Below, piece by piece: positions 1-7,128 of a stretch of DNA of 36,212 nucleotides; within the stretch, counting starts at the first letter, position 1, and the number at the start of each line of letters is the position of its first letter. This DNA comes from JBBQTQ01 sp038213135 (GTDB taxonomy: Bacteria; Actinomycetota; Thermoleophilia; Gaiellales; Gaiellaceae): contig JBBQTQ010000018.1 of NCBI GenBank assembly GCA_038213135.1, positions 1 to 36,212 of the forward strand. The letters run 5' to 3'. The position numbers were made by a program, and so were the translations under genes. The notes beneath the pieces are model-generated. The model had not been told where the DNA came from, ran no database searches, and saw nothing but the letters and a program-made list of their open reading frames with translations.

Positions 1-244
1 GAAGCTTCGGCCCATCGTCCACTCGAGCCATGTCCCGAACGGCCAGCACGTAGCCGAAGTACGCGAGCAGCTGGCCGCCGAAGCAGACGCCGAGCCAGAT
101 CAGGTCGGCGCGATCGAAGCGGTGGATGACCCGGGTCCAGCCGGCGAGGTCGCCGAGCAGGATCGCTGCCACCATGGCCAGCGCCGCCGCCGCGGTGAAG
201 AGCGCGATGTTGTAGCGGCCGAGCTCGAAAGCCCTGATGCGCAT
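1..244 (-). CDS. Membrane protein, N-terminal part (possible YbhN/COG0392-like)
   Basis: Only the first 81 codons lie in the window; the gene runs off the left edge. It starts at ATG 244-242 (MRIRAFELGRYNIALF). Two hydrophobic stretches, around residues 13-31 and 47-68, are separated by a polar loop (WTRVIHRFDRADLIW), so it is an integral membrane protein. The second segment (QLLAYFGYVLAVRDM) resembles the N-terminal region of YbhN/lysylphosphatidylglycerol-synthase-type membrane proteins, but too little is visible for a firm call. It lies 17 nt downstream of the 102-residue gene on the same strand, so the two are probably cotranscribed. No strong Shine-Dalgarno is seen. Confidence 0.6.
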   Translation of the reverse strand, partial: MRIRAFELGRYNIALFTAAAALAMVAAILLGDLAGWTRVIHRFDRADLIWLGVCFGGQLLAYFGYVLAVRDMARVDDGPKL

Positions 245-261
245 CTTGTGATCTCGGCGGT

Positions 262-570
262 CTATGCCCGTGCTCCTTCGCTCGACTCGTGCGGGCGAAA
301 GGGCAGTCCGGTGGCGACCGCTCGCCGCCCGCCCGCTTCGTAGACGACATCAACACTATCGTTCTGCCTGTACGTGCCGGCGATCCCGAGAAAGAGGGAC
401 AGCCACCGCCAGAAGCCGAGCCGCCCCTCGCGGGTCAGGCCGCGGCGGAAGATCAGGAGCTGTCCGTCGCGCACGTACTCACGCCCCTCGTGCTGGGGAA
501 CGCCGTTCAGGAAGACCTCGATCCGGCCTGTGACGTATGGCGGCAACTGAACCTCGGAGCGACCCTCCAC
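262..570 (-). CDS. Conserved-type hypothetical protein, about 102 aa
   Basis: This small protein has no signal peptide. It has a beta-rich N-terminal half (GRIEVFLNGVPQHEG, then GQLLIFRR) and a short hydrophobic patch (FWRWLSLFLGIAGTY) that may contact the membrane. I do not recognise a named family. The GTG at 570 is the first in-frame start. A GGAGGG just inside the frame could instead serve a TTG start about 8 codons later (before LPPYVTGR). It is followed after 17 nt by a membrane protein gene on the same strand and diverges from the small membrane protein at 641. Third-position GC is typical of the window, which supports real coding. Confidence 0.6.
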   Translation of the reverse strand: MEGRSEVQLPPYVTGRIEVFLNGVPQHEGREYVRDGQLLIFRRGLTREGRLGFWRWLSLFLGIAGTYRQNDSVDVVYEAGGRRAVATGLPFRPHESSEGARA

Positions 571-630
571 TCGCGAAGAATCGCACTAGCGGTTGTCCTG
601 CGGGCGGTTTAGAGTCGCGCTGTCACTACA

Positions 631-636
631 AGGAGG
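631..636 (+). promoter_or_regulatory. Shine-Dalgarno that sets the start of the 63-aa protein
   Basis: A consensus AGGAGG lies 4 nt before GTG 641, so that GTG is preferred over the in-frame upstream start at 593. It is one of the few strong ribosome binding sites in a window where many genes appear leaderless. Confidence 0.75.
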
Positions 637-640
637 CACC

Positions 641-832
641 GTGTCGGACACCCAACGGTTGTTGTTGAAGCTCGCATCGTGGCTGGTGGCGATCCTGCTC
701 TTCGTCATCGCCTCGTTCGATCACGGATCGTTCAACATCCTGATCGGTCTCGGGCTGCTCCTCGTCTGCGTCGGCTTCCTGTCGGACGTGATCGCAGGCG
801 TCACCTTTGTCACCGCACGCAAGCCGCGCTAG
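641..832 (+). CDS. Small membrane protein, 63 aa, two TM segments
   Basis: The GTG start is fixed by the AGGAGG just upstream. The protein is nearly all membrane: a helix around residues 9-24 (ASWLVAILLFVIASF), a short polar turn (DHGS), a second helix around residues 28-48, and a basic C-terminus (TARKPR). The hairpin layout closely resembles the next gene (turn DHGSFNILIGLGLLL here versus DNNSTLTLFGLGLAL there), so the pair look like tandem paralogues. No named family is recognised. It sits 13 nt before its paralogue and directly upstream of the cytochrome oxidase genes; a link to that complex is only positional. Confidence 0.65.
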   Translation: MSDTQRLLLKLASWLVAILLFVIASFDHGSFNILIGLGLLLVCVGFLSDVIAGVTFVTARKPR

Positions 833-845
833 GGAAGGGGAAGGA

Positions 846-1055
846 ATGACCTCAATACGCACAGCCGTCCGCGGTGTGCTCTTCCTGGTCGCCGGGATCT
901 TCTTTCTGATCGGCGGCTTTCTGGACAACAACAGCACGCTGACGCTGTTCGGCCTCGGCCTCGCCCTGCTCGTCGCGGCGTGGCTGATCGAAGCGGCCGC
1001 CGGCCATTCGATGCGGATGCCGATCTCGCAGCAGGGAACGCCACCGCACTCGTAG
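846..1055 (+). CDS. Small membrane protein, 69 aa, paralogue of preceding gene
   Basis: ATG 846 follows an AGGGGAAGG purine-rich ribosome site. Two hydrophobic helices (about residues 8-25 and 31-50) flank a DNNST turn, and a polar tail ends in SQQGTPPHS. The arrangement matches the 63-residue protein 13 nt upstream, which suggests duplication. Function is unknown. The gene ends 37 nt before ctaC, which has its own promoter-like hexamer, so it need not be cotranscribed with the oxidase. Confidence 0.65.
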   Translation: MTSIRTAVRGVLFLVAGIFFLIGGFLDNNSTLTLFGLGLALLVAAWLIEAAAGHSMRMPISQQGTPPHS

Positions 1056-1078
1056 ACGCCGATATGCCGCTGCGTTCG

Positions 1079-1084
1079 TAGAAT
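1079..1084 (+). promoter_or_regulatory. Putative -10 box of ctaC (leaderless)
   Basis: TAGAAT lies 8 nt before GTG 1093, and no Shine-Dalgarno is present. Transcription would start at or next to the start codon. No clear -35 is seen. Confidence 0.5.
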
Positions 1085-1092
1085 CCGGCGCG

Positions 1093-2085
1093 GTGCGCAG
1101 AAGGAACAGCCTCGTCCTGTTCGTCGCCGCACTCGCCGCGCTCGTCGCGGCCGGTGCGGCGACGGCAGCGAACGGGGGCTTCACGCCCCCGGCGCCCCAT
1201 TCGCCGAACGCCTCGCGGATCGGCGATGCCTACTGGTTCGTCTTCGCCTTCTGCGCGTTCATCTTCGTCGTGGTCGAGGTGACGCTCGTCGTCTTCATCG
1301 TCCGCTTCCGGCATCGCGGCCGCGGGCGCGAGGTCGAGGGCCCGCAGATCCGCGGCCACACGCGGCTCGAGCTGGCATGGACGGCCGGGCCCGCGCTGAT
1401 CCTCGCGATCATCGCCGCCTTCACGTTCTACGAGTTGCCGGGGATCAAGAACGCGCCCGCCGCGACCGGCGCCAACCGGCTGACCGTCCGCGTCGAGGGC
1501 CATCAGTTCTACTGGCAGTTCGTCTACCCCGGCGGCCAGGTCTCGATCGACCGGATGGTCGTTCCGGTAGGAAAAGTCGTCCACCTGACGATCGTCAGCC
1601 CCGACGTCGCGCACAGCTGGTGGGTCCCCGCGCTCGGCGGAAAGACGGACGCGATCCCCGGCCAGACGAACCACACCTTCTTCGTGGCGGACAAGCCCGG
1701 CGTCTACGAGGGCCGCTGCGCCGAGTTCTGCGGGATCCAGCACGCCGAGATGCAGGCCGAGGTCGCGGCGGTCTCGGCCGCGCAGTTCGACTCGTTCCTC
1801 GCCTCGCACGCCGCGGGGTCGCGGACGGTCGGCAACGAGACGGTCGTCGGCGCCTGCGCGAAGTGCCACGGCTTCCAGGGCCAGGGCCTCGTCGGGCCCG
1901 CGATCGCCGGAAACTCGCTGCTGAACGACACGCGGGGGCTGACCGCGCTCCTGCGAGCCGGACGCCCGCCGACCCGGACGCCGTTCGGGATGCCCGCGGT
2001 CGGGAAGACCTGGAGCCAGGCTCAGCTGGACGCGACGATCGCGGCGCTGAAGCGCACCTACGGAAAGGGGACGGGTGGCGGTTAG
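1093..2085 (+). CDS. ctaC: Cytochrome c oxidase subunit II with fused cytochrome c (caa3 type)
   Basis: CtaC takes electrons from cytochrome c and passes them through its CuA centre to subunit I; here the cytochrome c is fused on. Visible in order: a signal/anchor (residues 1-26), two TM helices (about 48-71 and 97-114), and a cupredoxin domain with the CuA ligands H174, C209, E211, C213, H217 and M220 (motif CAEFCGIQHAEM). A C-terminal haem c domain has C255-x-x-C258-H259 and a likely Met ligand at M300 (FGMPAVG). The length (330 aa) fits the caa3 class. GTG 1093 is chosen because it begins a good signal peptide. The 3' end overlaps ctaD by 11 nt, consistent with translational coupling. Confidence 0.95.
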   Translation: MRRRNSLVLFVAALAALVAAGAATAANGGFTPPAPHSPNASRIGDAYWFVFAFCAFIFVVVEVTLVVFIVRFRHRGRGREVEGPQIRGHTRLELAWTAGPALILAIIAAFTFYELPGIKNAPAATGANRLTVRVEGHQFYWQFVYPGGQVSIDRMVVPVGKVVHLTIVSPDVAHSWWVPALGGKTDAIPGQTNHTFFVADKPGVYEGRCAEFCGIQHAEMQAEVAAVSAAQFDSFLASHAAGSRTVGNETVVGACAKCHGFQGQGLVGPAIAGNSLLNDTRGLTALLRAGRPPTRTPFGMPAVGKTWSQAQLDATIAALKRTYGKGTGGG

Positions 2086-3709
2086 GGTCGAGACACCGAT
2101 CTACCGCAGCGACTGGAAGCAGGGCCGGATCGCCGGCTGGCTGACGACGGTCGACCACAAGCGGATCGGGATCCTCTACATCGTCACGAGCCTCGTCTTC
2201 TTCGGCGCAGGCGGGATCCTCGCGCTGCTGATGCGAGCCCAGCTCGCGACGCCGAACGAGCACTTCATCACGCGCGAGAAGTACGACCAGGTCTTCACGA
2301 TGCACGGGACGACAATGGTCTTCCTCGTCGTCGTCCCGATCCTCGCCGGCTTCGGGAACTACCTCGTGCCGCTGATGATCGGCGCGCGGGACATGGCCTT
2401 CCCGCGACTGAACGCGTTCTCGTACTGGATGTTCCTGTTCGGTGGGATCGTCCTCTACTCGAGCTGGTTCACGAAAGGCGGGCCGAACTCGGCGGGCTGG
2501 ACGAACTACGTCCCGCTCTCGGTGAACCTCCCCGGGCACGGCGAGGACCTCTGGATCCTCTCCCTGCACCTGCTCACGATCGGCTCGCTGGCAACGGCGA
2601 TCAACTTCATCGCGACGATCGTGAACATGCGGACGAAGGGAATGACCTGGACGCGGATGCCGCTCTTCGTCTGGGCGATCCTGACCTACGGGGTCATGCT
2701 CGTCCTCGTCCTGCCGGCGCTCGCCGGGGGGCTGACGCTGCTGCTGCTCGACCGCCACGCGGGCACTCACTTCTTCATTCCGGATCAGGGCGGGAGCGCG
2801 CTGCTCTACCAGCACGTCTTCTGGTTCTTCGGGCACCCCGAGGTCTACATCATGATCCTGCCGGCGATGGGGATCATCTCCGAGGTGATCCCGGTGTTCT
2901 CGCGCAAGCCGATCTTCGGGTACCGGGCGGTCGCGTTCTCGACGGTCGGGATCGCCTTTCTCTCGATGCTCGTCTGGGCGCACCACATGTTCGCCGTCGG
3001 CCTTCCCTGGGGCCTGCAGGTCTTCTTCATGGTCACCTCGCTCGCGGTGGCGGTGCCTACCGGCGTGAAGATCTTCAACTGGCTCGCCACGACCTGGCGT
3101 GGGAATCTTCACTTCGACACACCGATGCTCTACGCGCTCGGCTTCATCGCGGTCTTCACGATGGGCGGACTCTCAGGGATCTTCCTCGCCGTCTTCCCGG
3201 TCGACTGGCAGGTGACGGACACGTACTACGTGGTCGCGCACCTGCACTACGTGTTGTTCGGCGGCTCGATGTTCGCCGTCTTCGCGGGGCTCTCGTACTG
3301 GTGGCCGAAGATGTTCGGGCGCACGCTCGACGAACGGCTCGGGAAGATCGCCTTCTGGTTGATCTTCGTCGGTTTCAACGTCACCTTCTTCCCCCAGCAC
3401 ATGCTCGGGCTGCTCGGGATGGCGAGGCGCGTTTACACGTACCACCACGGCGGCCTCTGGGAGTGGTACAACCTCGCGTCCTCGATCGGCTCCGGTGTGA
3501 TGGCGCTCGGAATCCTCGTCTTCCTGGCGAACGTCGTGATCACGACTCGGCGCGGTCGCCGCGCCGGCAACGACCCGTGGCAGGCGGACACGCTCGAGTG
3601 GTACACGAGCTCGCCGCCGCCGCCCGAGAACTTCGACACCGTCCCGTACGTGACGAGCGCGCGGCCGCTGCGCGACTTGCGCCGGAAGCTCGCGGAGGAC
3701 CGGGCGTGA
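2075..3709 (+). CDS. ctaD: Cytochrome c oxidase subunit I
   Basis: This is the catalytic subunit of an A-type haem-copper oxidase, which reduces O2 to water and pumps protons. It is about 544 aa with 12 predicted TM helices. Ligands are visible: H77 (MHGTTMVF, low-spin haem a), H254 and Y258 in GHPEVY (CuB and the His-Tyr crosslink), H303/H304 (WAHHMF, CuB), H389 and H391 (VAHLHYV, the haem ligands). E256 in GHPEVY is the A1-type D-channel glutamate. GTG 2075 follows a GGAAAGGGG purine tract inside ctaC. The stop overlaps the ctaB start by 4 nt (GTGA). Confidence 0.96.
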   Translation: MAVRVETPIYRSDWKQGRIAGWLTTVDHKRIGILYIVTSLVFFGAGGILALLMRAQLATPNEHFITREKYDQVFTMHGTTMVFLVVVPILAGFGNYLVPLMIGARDMAFPRLNAFSYWMFLFGGIVLYSSWFTKGGPNSAGWTNYVPLSVNLPGHGEDLWILSLHLLTIGSLATAINFIATIVNMRTKGMTWTRMPLFVWAILTYGVMLVLVLPALAGGLTLLLLDRHAGTHFFIPDQGGSALLYQHVFWFFGHPEVYIMILPAMGIISEVIPVFSRKPIFGYRAVAFSTVGIAFLSMLVWAHHMFAVGLPWGLQVFFMVTSLAVAVPTGVKIFNWLATTWRGNLHFDTPMLYALGFIAVFTMGGLSGIFLAVFPVDWQVTDTYYVVAHLHYVLFGGSMFAVFAGLSYWWPKMFGRTLDERLGKIAFWLIFVGFNVTFFPQHMLGLLGMARRVYTYHHGGLWEWYNLASSIGSGVMALGILVFLANVVITTRRGRRAGNDPWQADTLEWYTSSPPPPENFDTVPYVTSARPLRDLRRKLAEDRA

Positions 3710-4878
3710 GTTCGACCGCGCCGGGTCCCTGGCTGCGGCTGACGGCGCTGGTTGCGTCGGCCGCGACGCTGCTCGCGGTCGTCTCCGGGGCGGCGCACCT
3801 CGGGACGGCGCACCGCGTGCTTGCGGCGCTTGCGCTGCCGCCGCTGCTCGTGCTCGTGCTCAACCGGCGCCTGCTCGTGCGAGGGCTTGTCGCACTGGCG
3901 CTCTTCGGCTCGGCCGCGCTCGTCACCTGGCGGCCGCTGCACCTGGCACTCGCGGGCGCGGCCTTCGCTGCGACGCTGGTCGTGACGGCGACGTCGTTCC
4001 GCTCCGAGCTGCGGCCGGCGGGGTCGTGGCGGGACTACGTGACGCTGACGAAACCGCGAATCATGAGCCTCCTGCTCCTGACCGGCTTCTGCGGGTTGAT
4101 CGCCGGTGCGCGCGGCTGGCCGGGGACCTGGCTCGTCGTCGCGTCGATGCTCGGGCTGGCCCTGGCGTGCGGCGGCGCGAGTGCGCTCAACCACGTCCTC
4201 GACGCGGACATCGACCGGCTGATGGGGAAGCGGACGAGCAACCGTCCGGTTGCCGCGGGTCGCGTGCCACCGGAATACGCCCTCGAGTTCGGGCTGGCCC
4301 TCTCGGCCTTTTCGTTCGTCCTGCTTGCGAGTGCCGTCAACGTGCTGACCGCGTCGCTGGCGCTCGTGGGCGGCGCCTTCTACGTCCTGGTCTACACGCG
4401 GCTGCTGAAGCGCTCGACGCCGCAGAACATCGTCATCGGCGGCGCGGCGGGCGCGGTGCCGCCGCTCGTCGGCTGGGCGGCTGCCACCGGAAACCTCGGC
4501 GTGCCGGCGCTACTGCTCTTCCTGATCGTCTTCTTCTGGACGCCGCCGCACTTCTGGGCGCTGGCGCTGCTGATCAAGCGCGACTACCAGGCGGCCGGAG
4601 TGCCGATGCTGCCGGTGGTGCGGGGCGAGCGAGAGACGACCCGCCAGATCGTCCTCTACTCGCTGCTCCTGATCGGGGTCACCGCGTTGCCGTACTGGTT
4701 CGGCCGCCTCGGGGCGGGCTACCTCGTGGCCGCGCTGGCGCTCGGCGGGCTGCTGCTCGCGCTCGCGTGGCGGTTGCGGGCAGAGGCGACGCCGCGGAGG
4801 GCGGCCGTGCTCTTCCACTACTCCCTGCTCTATCTCGCCCTGCTGTTCGTCGCCGTCGCCGTGGACGCGGTCGTCTGA
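3706..4878 (+). CDS. ctaB: Protoheme IX farnesyltransferase (haem O synthase) with extra N-terminal membrane region
   Basis: CtaB is a membrane prenyltransferase (UbiA superfamily) that adds a farnesyl group to protohaem to give haem O for the adjacent oxidase. The prenyl-diphosphate/Mg motif is N162-x3-D166-x3-D170 (NHVLDADID) followed by GKRTSNRP. The second conserved region (KRDYQAAGVPMLPVV) is also present. At 390 aa it is longer than usual (about 300): residues 1-105 form an additional hydrophobic region of three or four helices before the enzyme begins at SWRDYVTLTKPR. I do not recognise that region; a degenerate CtaA/Cox15-like part is possible but not shown. GTG 3706 overlaps the ctaD stop. 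Confidence 0.92.
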   Translation: MSSTAPGPWLRLTALVASAATLLAVVSGAAHLGTAHRVLAALALPPLLVLVLNRRLLVRGLVALALFGSAALVTWRPLHLALAGAAFAATLVVTATSFRSELRPAGSWRDYVTLTKPRIMSLLLLTGFCGLIAGARGWPGTWLVVASMLGLALACGGASALNHVLDADIDRLMGKRTSNRPVAAGRVPPEYALEFGLALSAFSFVLLASAVNVLTASLALVGGAFYVLVYTRLLKRSTPQNIVIGGAAGAVPPLVGWAAATGNLGVPALLLFLIVFFWTPPHFWALALLIKRDYQAAGVPMLPVVRGERETTRQIVLYSLLLIGVTALPYWFGRLGAGYLVAALALGGLLLALAWRLRAEATPRRAAVLFHYSLLYLALLFVAVAVDAVV

Positions 4879-4997
4879 TGCTCGATCCGGAGATCCAGCG
4901 CAAGAACCTGCTCTGGGGCTGGAGCCTGTTCGTGCTCTTCCTCGTCCTGCTCGGCGGGACGGTCGCGATCGCCTTCATCTACCTCGCCGTCGACTGA
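4878..4997 (+). CDS. 39-aa single-TM peptide at the end of the cta operon
   Basis: ATG 4878 overlaps the ctaB stop by 1 nt (TGATG). The product has a short charged N-terminus (MLDPEIQRKN), one hydrophobic helix (about residues 11-36) and ends in VD. Its position and shape suggest a small accessory or assembly subunit of the oxidase, comparable in role to subunit IV or CcoQ-like peptides. No sequence family is recognised, so the role is inferred from coupling only. No ctaE (subunit III) follows. Confidence 0.7.
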   Translation: MLDPEIQRKNLLWGWSLFVLFLVLLGGTVAIAFIYLAVD

Positions 4998-5123
4998 GCC
5001 CGACCCGCAGGCCTGGCTCGTCTGCGGCAGCTACAGGCGCTCGCCCAGAGCGGGCCTGGACGCTGCCGGGCGGCTTCGCCGAGGTCGCCGAGCGACCGAG
5101 CGAGGCGGTGGAGAAGGAGGTAC

Positions 5124-5285
5124 GTGAGGAGTCGTTACACGGCGAAGGCGGTGAAGCTGCTCTCGGTCGATGACCACCGCAGCCGCGAGGGCGTGCCGGA
5201 GCTCGCGTGGCGCACCGGCCGCCGCGAACTCCGTTGGGTCTTCGACCACCTCCGCGACCCGGCGCTCCCGACCGAGCTCGACTGA
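5124..5285 (+). CDS. Possible 53-aa basic protein
   Basis: The start GTG 5124 is preceded by a near-perfect AGAAGGAGG, but with very short spacing (3 nt). The 53 codons show the strong GC3 bias of real genes here. The product is charged and soluble (RSRYTAKAVKLL, then WRTGRRELRWVFDHLRD). No family is recognised. The 126 bp between the cta operon and this gene hold nothing I can identify. It may be a genuine small protein or the end of a decayed gene. Confidence 0.45.
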   Translation: MRSRYTAKAVKLLSVDDHRSREGVPELAWRTGRRELRWVFDHLRDPALPTELD

Positions 5286-5293
5286 GCGCGCGA

Positions 5294-5317
5294 CTACCCG
5301 GTGACGGTCACCGGTAG
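5294..5317. repeat. Palindrome, copy 1 of a GGTGACNGTCAC repeat
   Basis: CTACC(C)GGTGAC and GTCACCGGTAG are inverted around a single G, with one extra C in the left arm. An imperfect second copy lies 79 bp downstream. It could be an operator or a small repeat element upstream of the secreted FN3-like protein. Confidence 0.6.
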
Positions 5318-5372
5318 TGGCCATTCGAGGCAAGGGAGCGCTCCGTTGAGCCGAACGCGGTCGCGGCTGGCC

Positions 5373-5390
5373 CTACCCGGTGACAGTCAC
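5373..5390. repeat. Copy 2 of the CTACCCGGTGACNGTCAC repeat
   Basis: CTACCCGGTGACAGTCAC differs from copy 1 by one base over 18. The inner GTGACAGTCAC keeps its dyad symmetry, but the outer right arm has been lost. It lies 80 bp upstream of the FN3-like gene. The remaining sequence between 5286 and 5469 shows no gene. Confidence 0.55.
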
Positions 5391-5469
5391 AGTGAGCGTC
5401 CAAAACGGGCATCCCTCGTTCGAGGGACTGCGCGGGGGTCTCGGGCGCCGAAAACCCTTGCAGAGCCGC

Positions 5470-7128
5470 ATGTTCACACGCCTCGCCGCCCTGGCTTCAC
5501 TCGCGCTGCTCGTCACAGCGCCTGCCGCTGCGTCGGCGGCCACGAGCCCACCCCCTGGGCCGGTCGGTCTACGCGCCTTTCTGCTGCGAGCCGACGACGC
5601 CCCGACGAACACCTACGCACGCACGCCGTCCTTCGCCTGGACGCCCTCCCGCGGGGCGACCCGCTACGACTTCGACCTGGCGACGAGCAAGGCATTCACC
5701 CAGGCGAGCATCGTCTGGTCGTCGGCGCTCAGGACTTCGCCGCTCCGCACGCCGGTCGTCTCGATCCCGGTCTCGCTGCCCTGGATGACCGGCAGCCCGT
5801 ACGCGCTCTACGCGCGGGTGCGGGCCGTCACCGACCGCGGTACGAGCGCCTGGAGCACGCCGTTCGGGTTCAACATGACCTGGACGAGCATGCCGGACCG
5901 GATCCTCCCGGACTACCCGGGCCTCGTCCGCTGGACGCCGGTCGAGGGCGCGACGTCCTATGAGGTCTGGTTCCTCGACCCCGGCAAGATCATCCAGACG
6001 ATCACGAACGCGGCCGACGAGCGCGAGTACTACACCTTCCACCTGGACCCGTCCTGGACGGGCACCGTCCACTGGCGCGTACGCGCGGTGAGGCGCATCT
6101 TCGGAACGCTTCCGAACGGTCTCCCCGCCGTGGTCGACGGCCCCTGGAGCCCGATCTACACCTCGACGAACCCGACGCCATCGATCGGCGCCCTGTCGCT
6201 GACCGCGGCCGTCTCAGAGGTCGCCAGCACGCCCGACGCGCCGAAGGTGCACGCGCTGACGCCCGCCTTCGTCTACTCCGGCAACGAGGGCGTGTTCGGC
6301 GAGTTCTCCGACCTCTACCGCGTCTACGTCTCGACGGACAAAGCGTGCGTGAACGTCGTCTACACGGGACCTGTCACCGGCAGCCCCGCCTACGCCCCTC
6401 GCCTCAGCGGCCCGCTCGCACTGCCGACGACGAAGGACGGCGAGACCGCAGCCGCCGGTAAGTACCTGGACGATGGAACCGAGACCGGCACCTTCACCGC
6501 CGACTACCGGGCTGTCTCGGCCACCGAGGGGGCGCCCACCACCGCACCCGCCGGCCAGGCCTTCCCATCCGACTTCGGCGCCGACGGCCCGGCAATCGAC
6601 CTCTGGGACAGCGGCTGGCCCGCCGGCCGCTACTACTGGACGGTCGTGCCCGTGGAGGACGTGATCGGCGCCAGCAACACGATTCAGTACTACGACCTCG
6701 AGTTGCCGCAGGACGCCTGTGCCGCCGGCCGCGTGATCGCGTTCGGCAAGACGAGCCAGACGGCGATCACCACCGTCAGCGGCCGCCCCTTCGCAACCGG
6801 CCTGACGCCCGACGGCGCGATGATCTCCGCCCAGACGAGCTCGCCGCAGTTCTACGGGACGCCGCTGATCGCCTGGGAGCCGGCGGCGGGTGCCACCGGC
6901 TACGAGGTTCAGGTGAGCCACACGGCCTATCCCTGGAAGCAGGCCGCACCGTCGCTCTTCACCGGCTCGACCTCGGCGCTGCTCGAGGGCCTGAAGCCGG
7001 GCACCTGGTACTACCGCGTCCGCGGGATCGACCCGTTCCTGTCCGGGCCGATCAAGCAGATGGCGTGGTCGAAGCCGGCCGAGCTCGTGCTCAGCCGGCC
7101 GACCTTTACGACCGCGCCGTCCCGCTGA
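5470..7128 (+). CDS. Secreted protein with FN3-like repeats
   Basis: The product is 552 aa from ATG 5470, with a clear signal peptide (MFTRLAALASLALLVTAPAA, cleavage near ASA-AT). An in-frame GTG lies 90 nt upstream but would put a polar extension before the signal peptide. The mature part is beta-rich and contains at least three fibronectin-III-like units, recognised by recurring ATxYxxxL/V strands (ATRYDFDLATSKAF, ATSYEVWFLD, ATGYEVQVSHTAY) and WYYRVRGID-type end strands. There is no cell-wall anchor or C-terminal helix, so it is probably released or loosely attached; binding partner unknown. Its 3' end overlaps the convergent DUF4349 gene by 23 nt. Confidence 0.8.
   Translation: MFTRLAALASLALLVTAPAAASAATSPPPGPVGLRAFLLRADDAPTNTYARTPSFAWTPSRGATRYDFDLATSKAFTQASIVWSSALRTSPLRTPVVSIPVSLPWMTGSPYALYARVRAVTDRGTSAWSTPFGFNMTWTSMPDRILPDYPGLVRWTPVEGATSYEVWFLDPGKIIQTITNAADEREYYTFHLDPSWTGTVHWRVRAVRRIFGTLPNGLPAVVDGPWSPIYTSTNPTPSIGALSLTAAVSEVASTPDAPKVHALTPAFVYSGNEGVFGEFSDLYRVYVSTDKACVNVVYTGPVTGSPAYAPRLSGPLALPTTKDGETAAAGKYLDDGTETGTFTADYRAVSATEGAPTTAPAGQAFPSDFGADGPAIDLWDSGWPAGRYYWTVVPVEDVIGASNTIQYYDLELPQDACAAGRVIAFGKTSQTAITTVSGRPFATGLTPDGAMISAQTSSPQFYGTPLIAWEPAAGATGYEVQVSHTAYPWKQAAPSLFTGSTSALLEGLKPGTWYYRVRGIDPFLSGPIKQMAWSKPAELVLSRPTFTTAPSR

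Noticed and set aside
1595..3112. 505-codon open frame on the minus strand across ctaC/ctaD
   Set aside because: Antisense shadow of the oxidase genes with highly charged, low-complexity composition.
5301..5963. 220-codon plus-strand frame overlapping the FN3 gene start
   Set aside because: Out of frame with the signal-peptide protein, Arg/Pro-rich, no domain; the FN3 frame explains the region.
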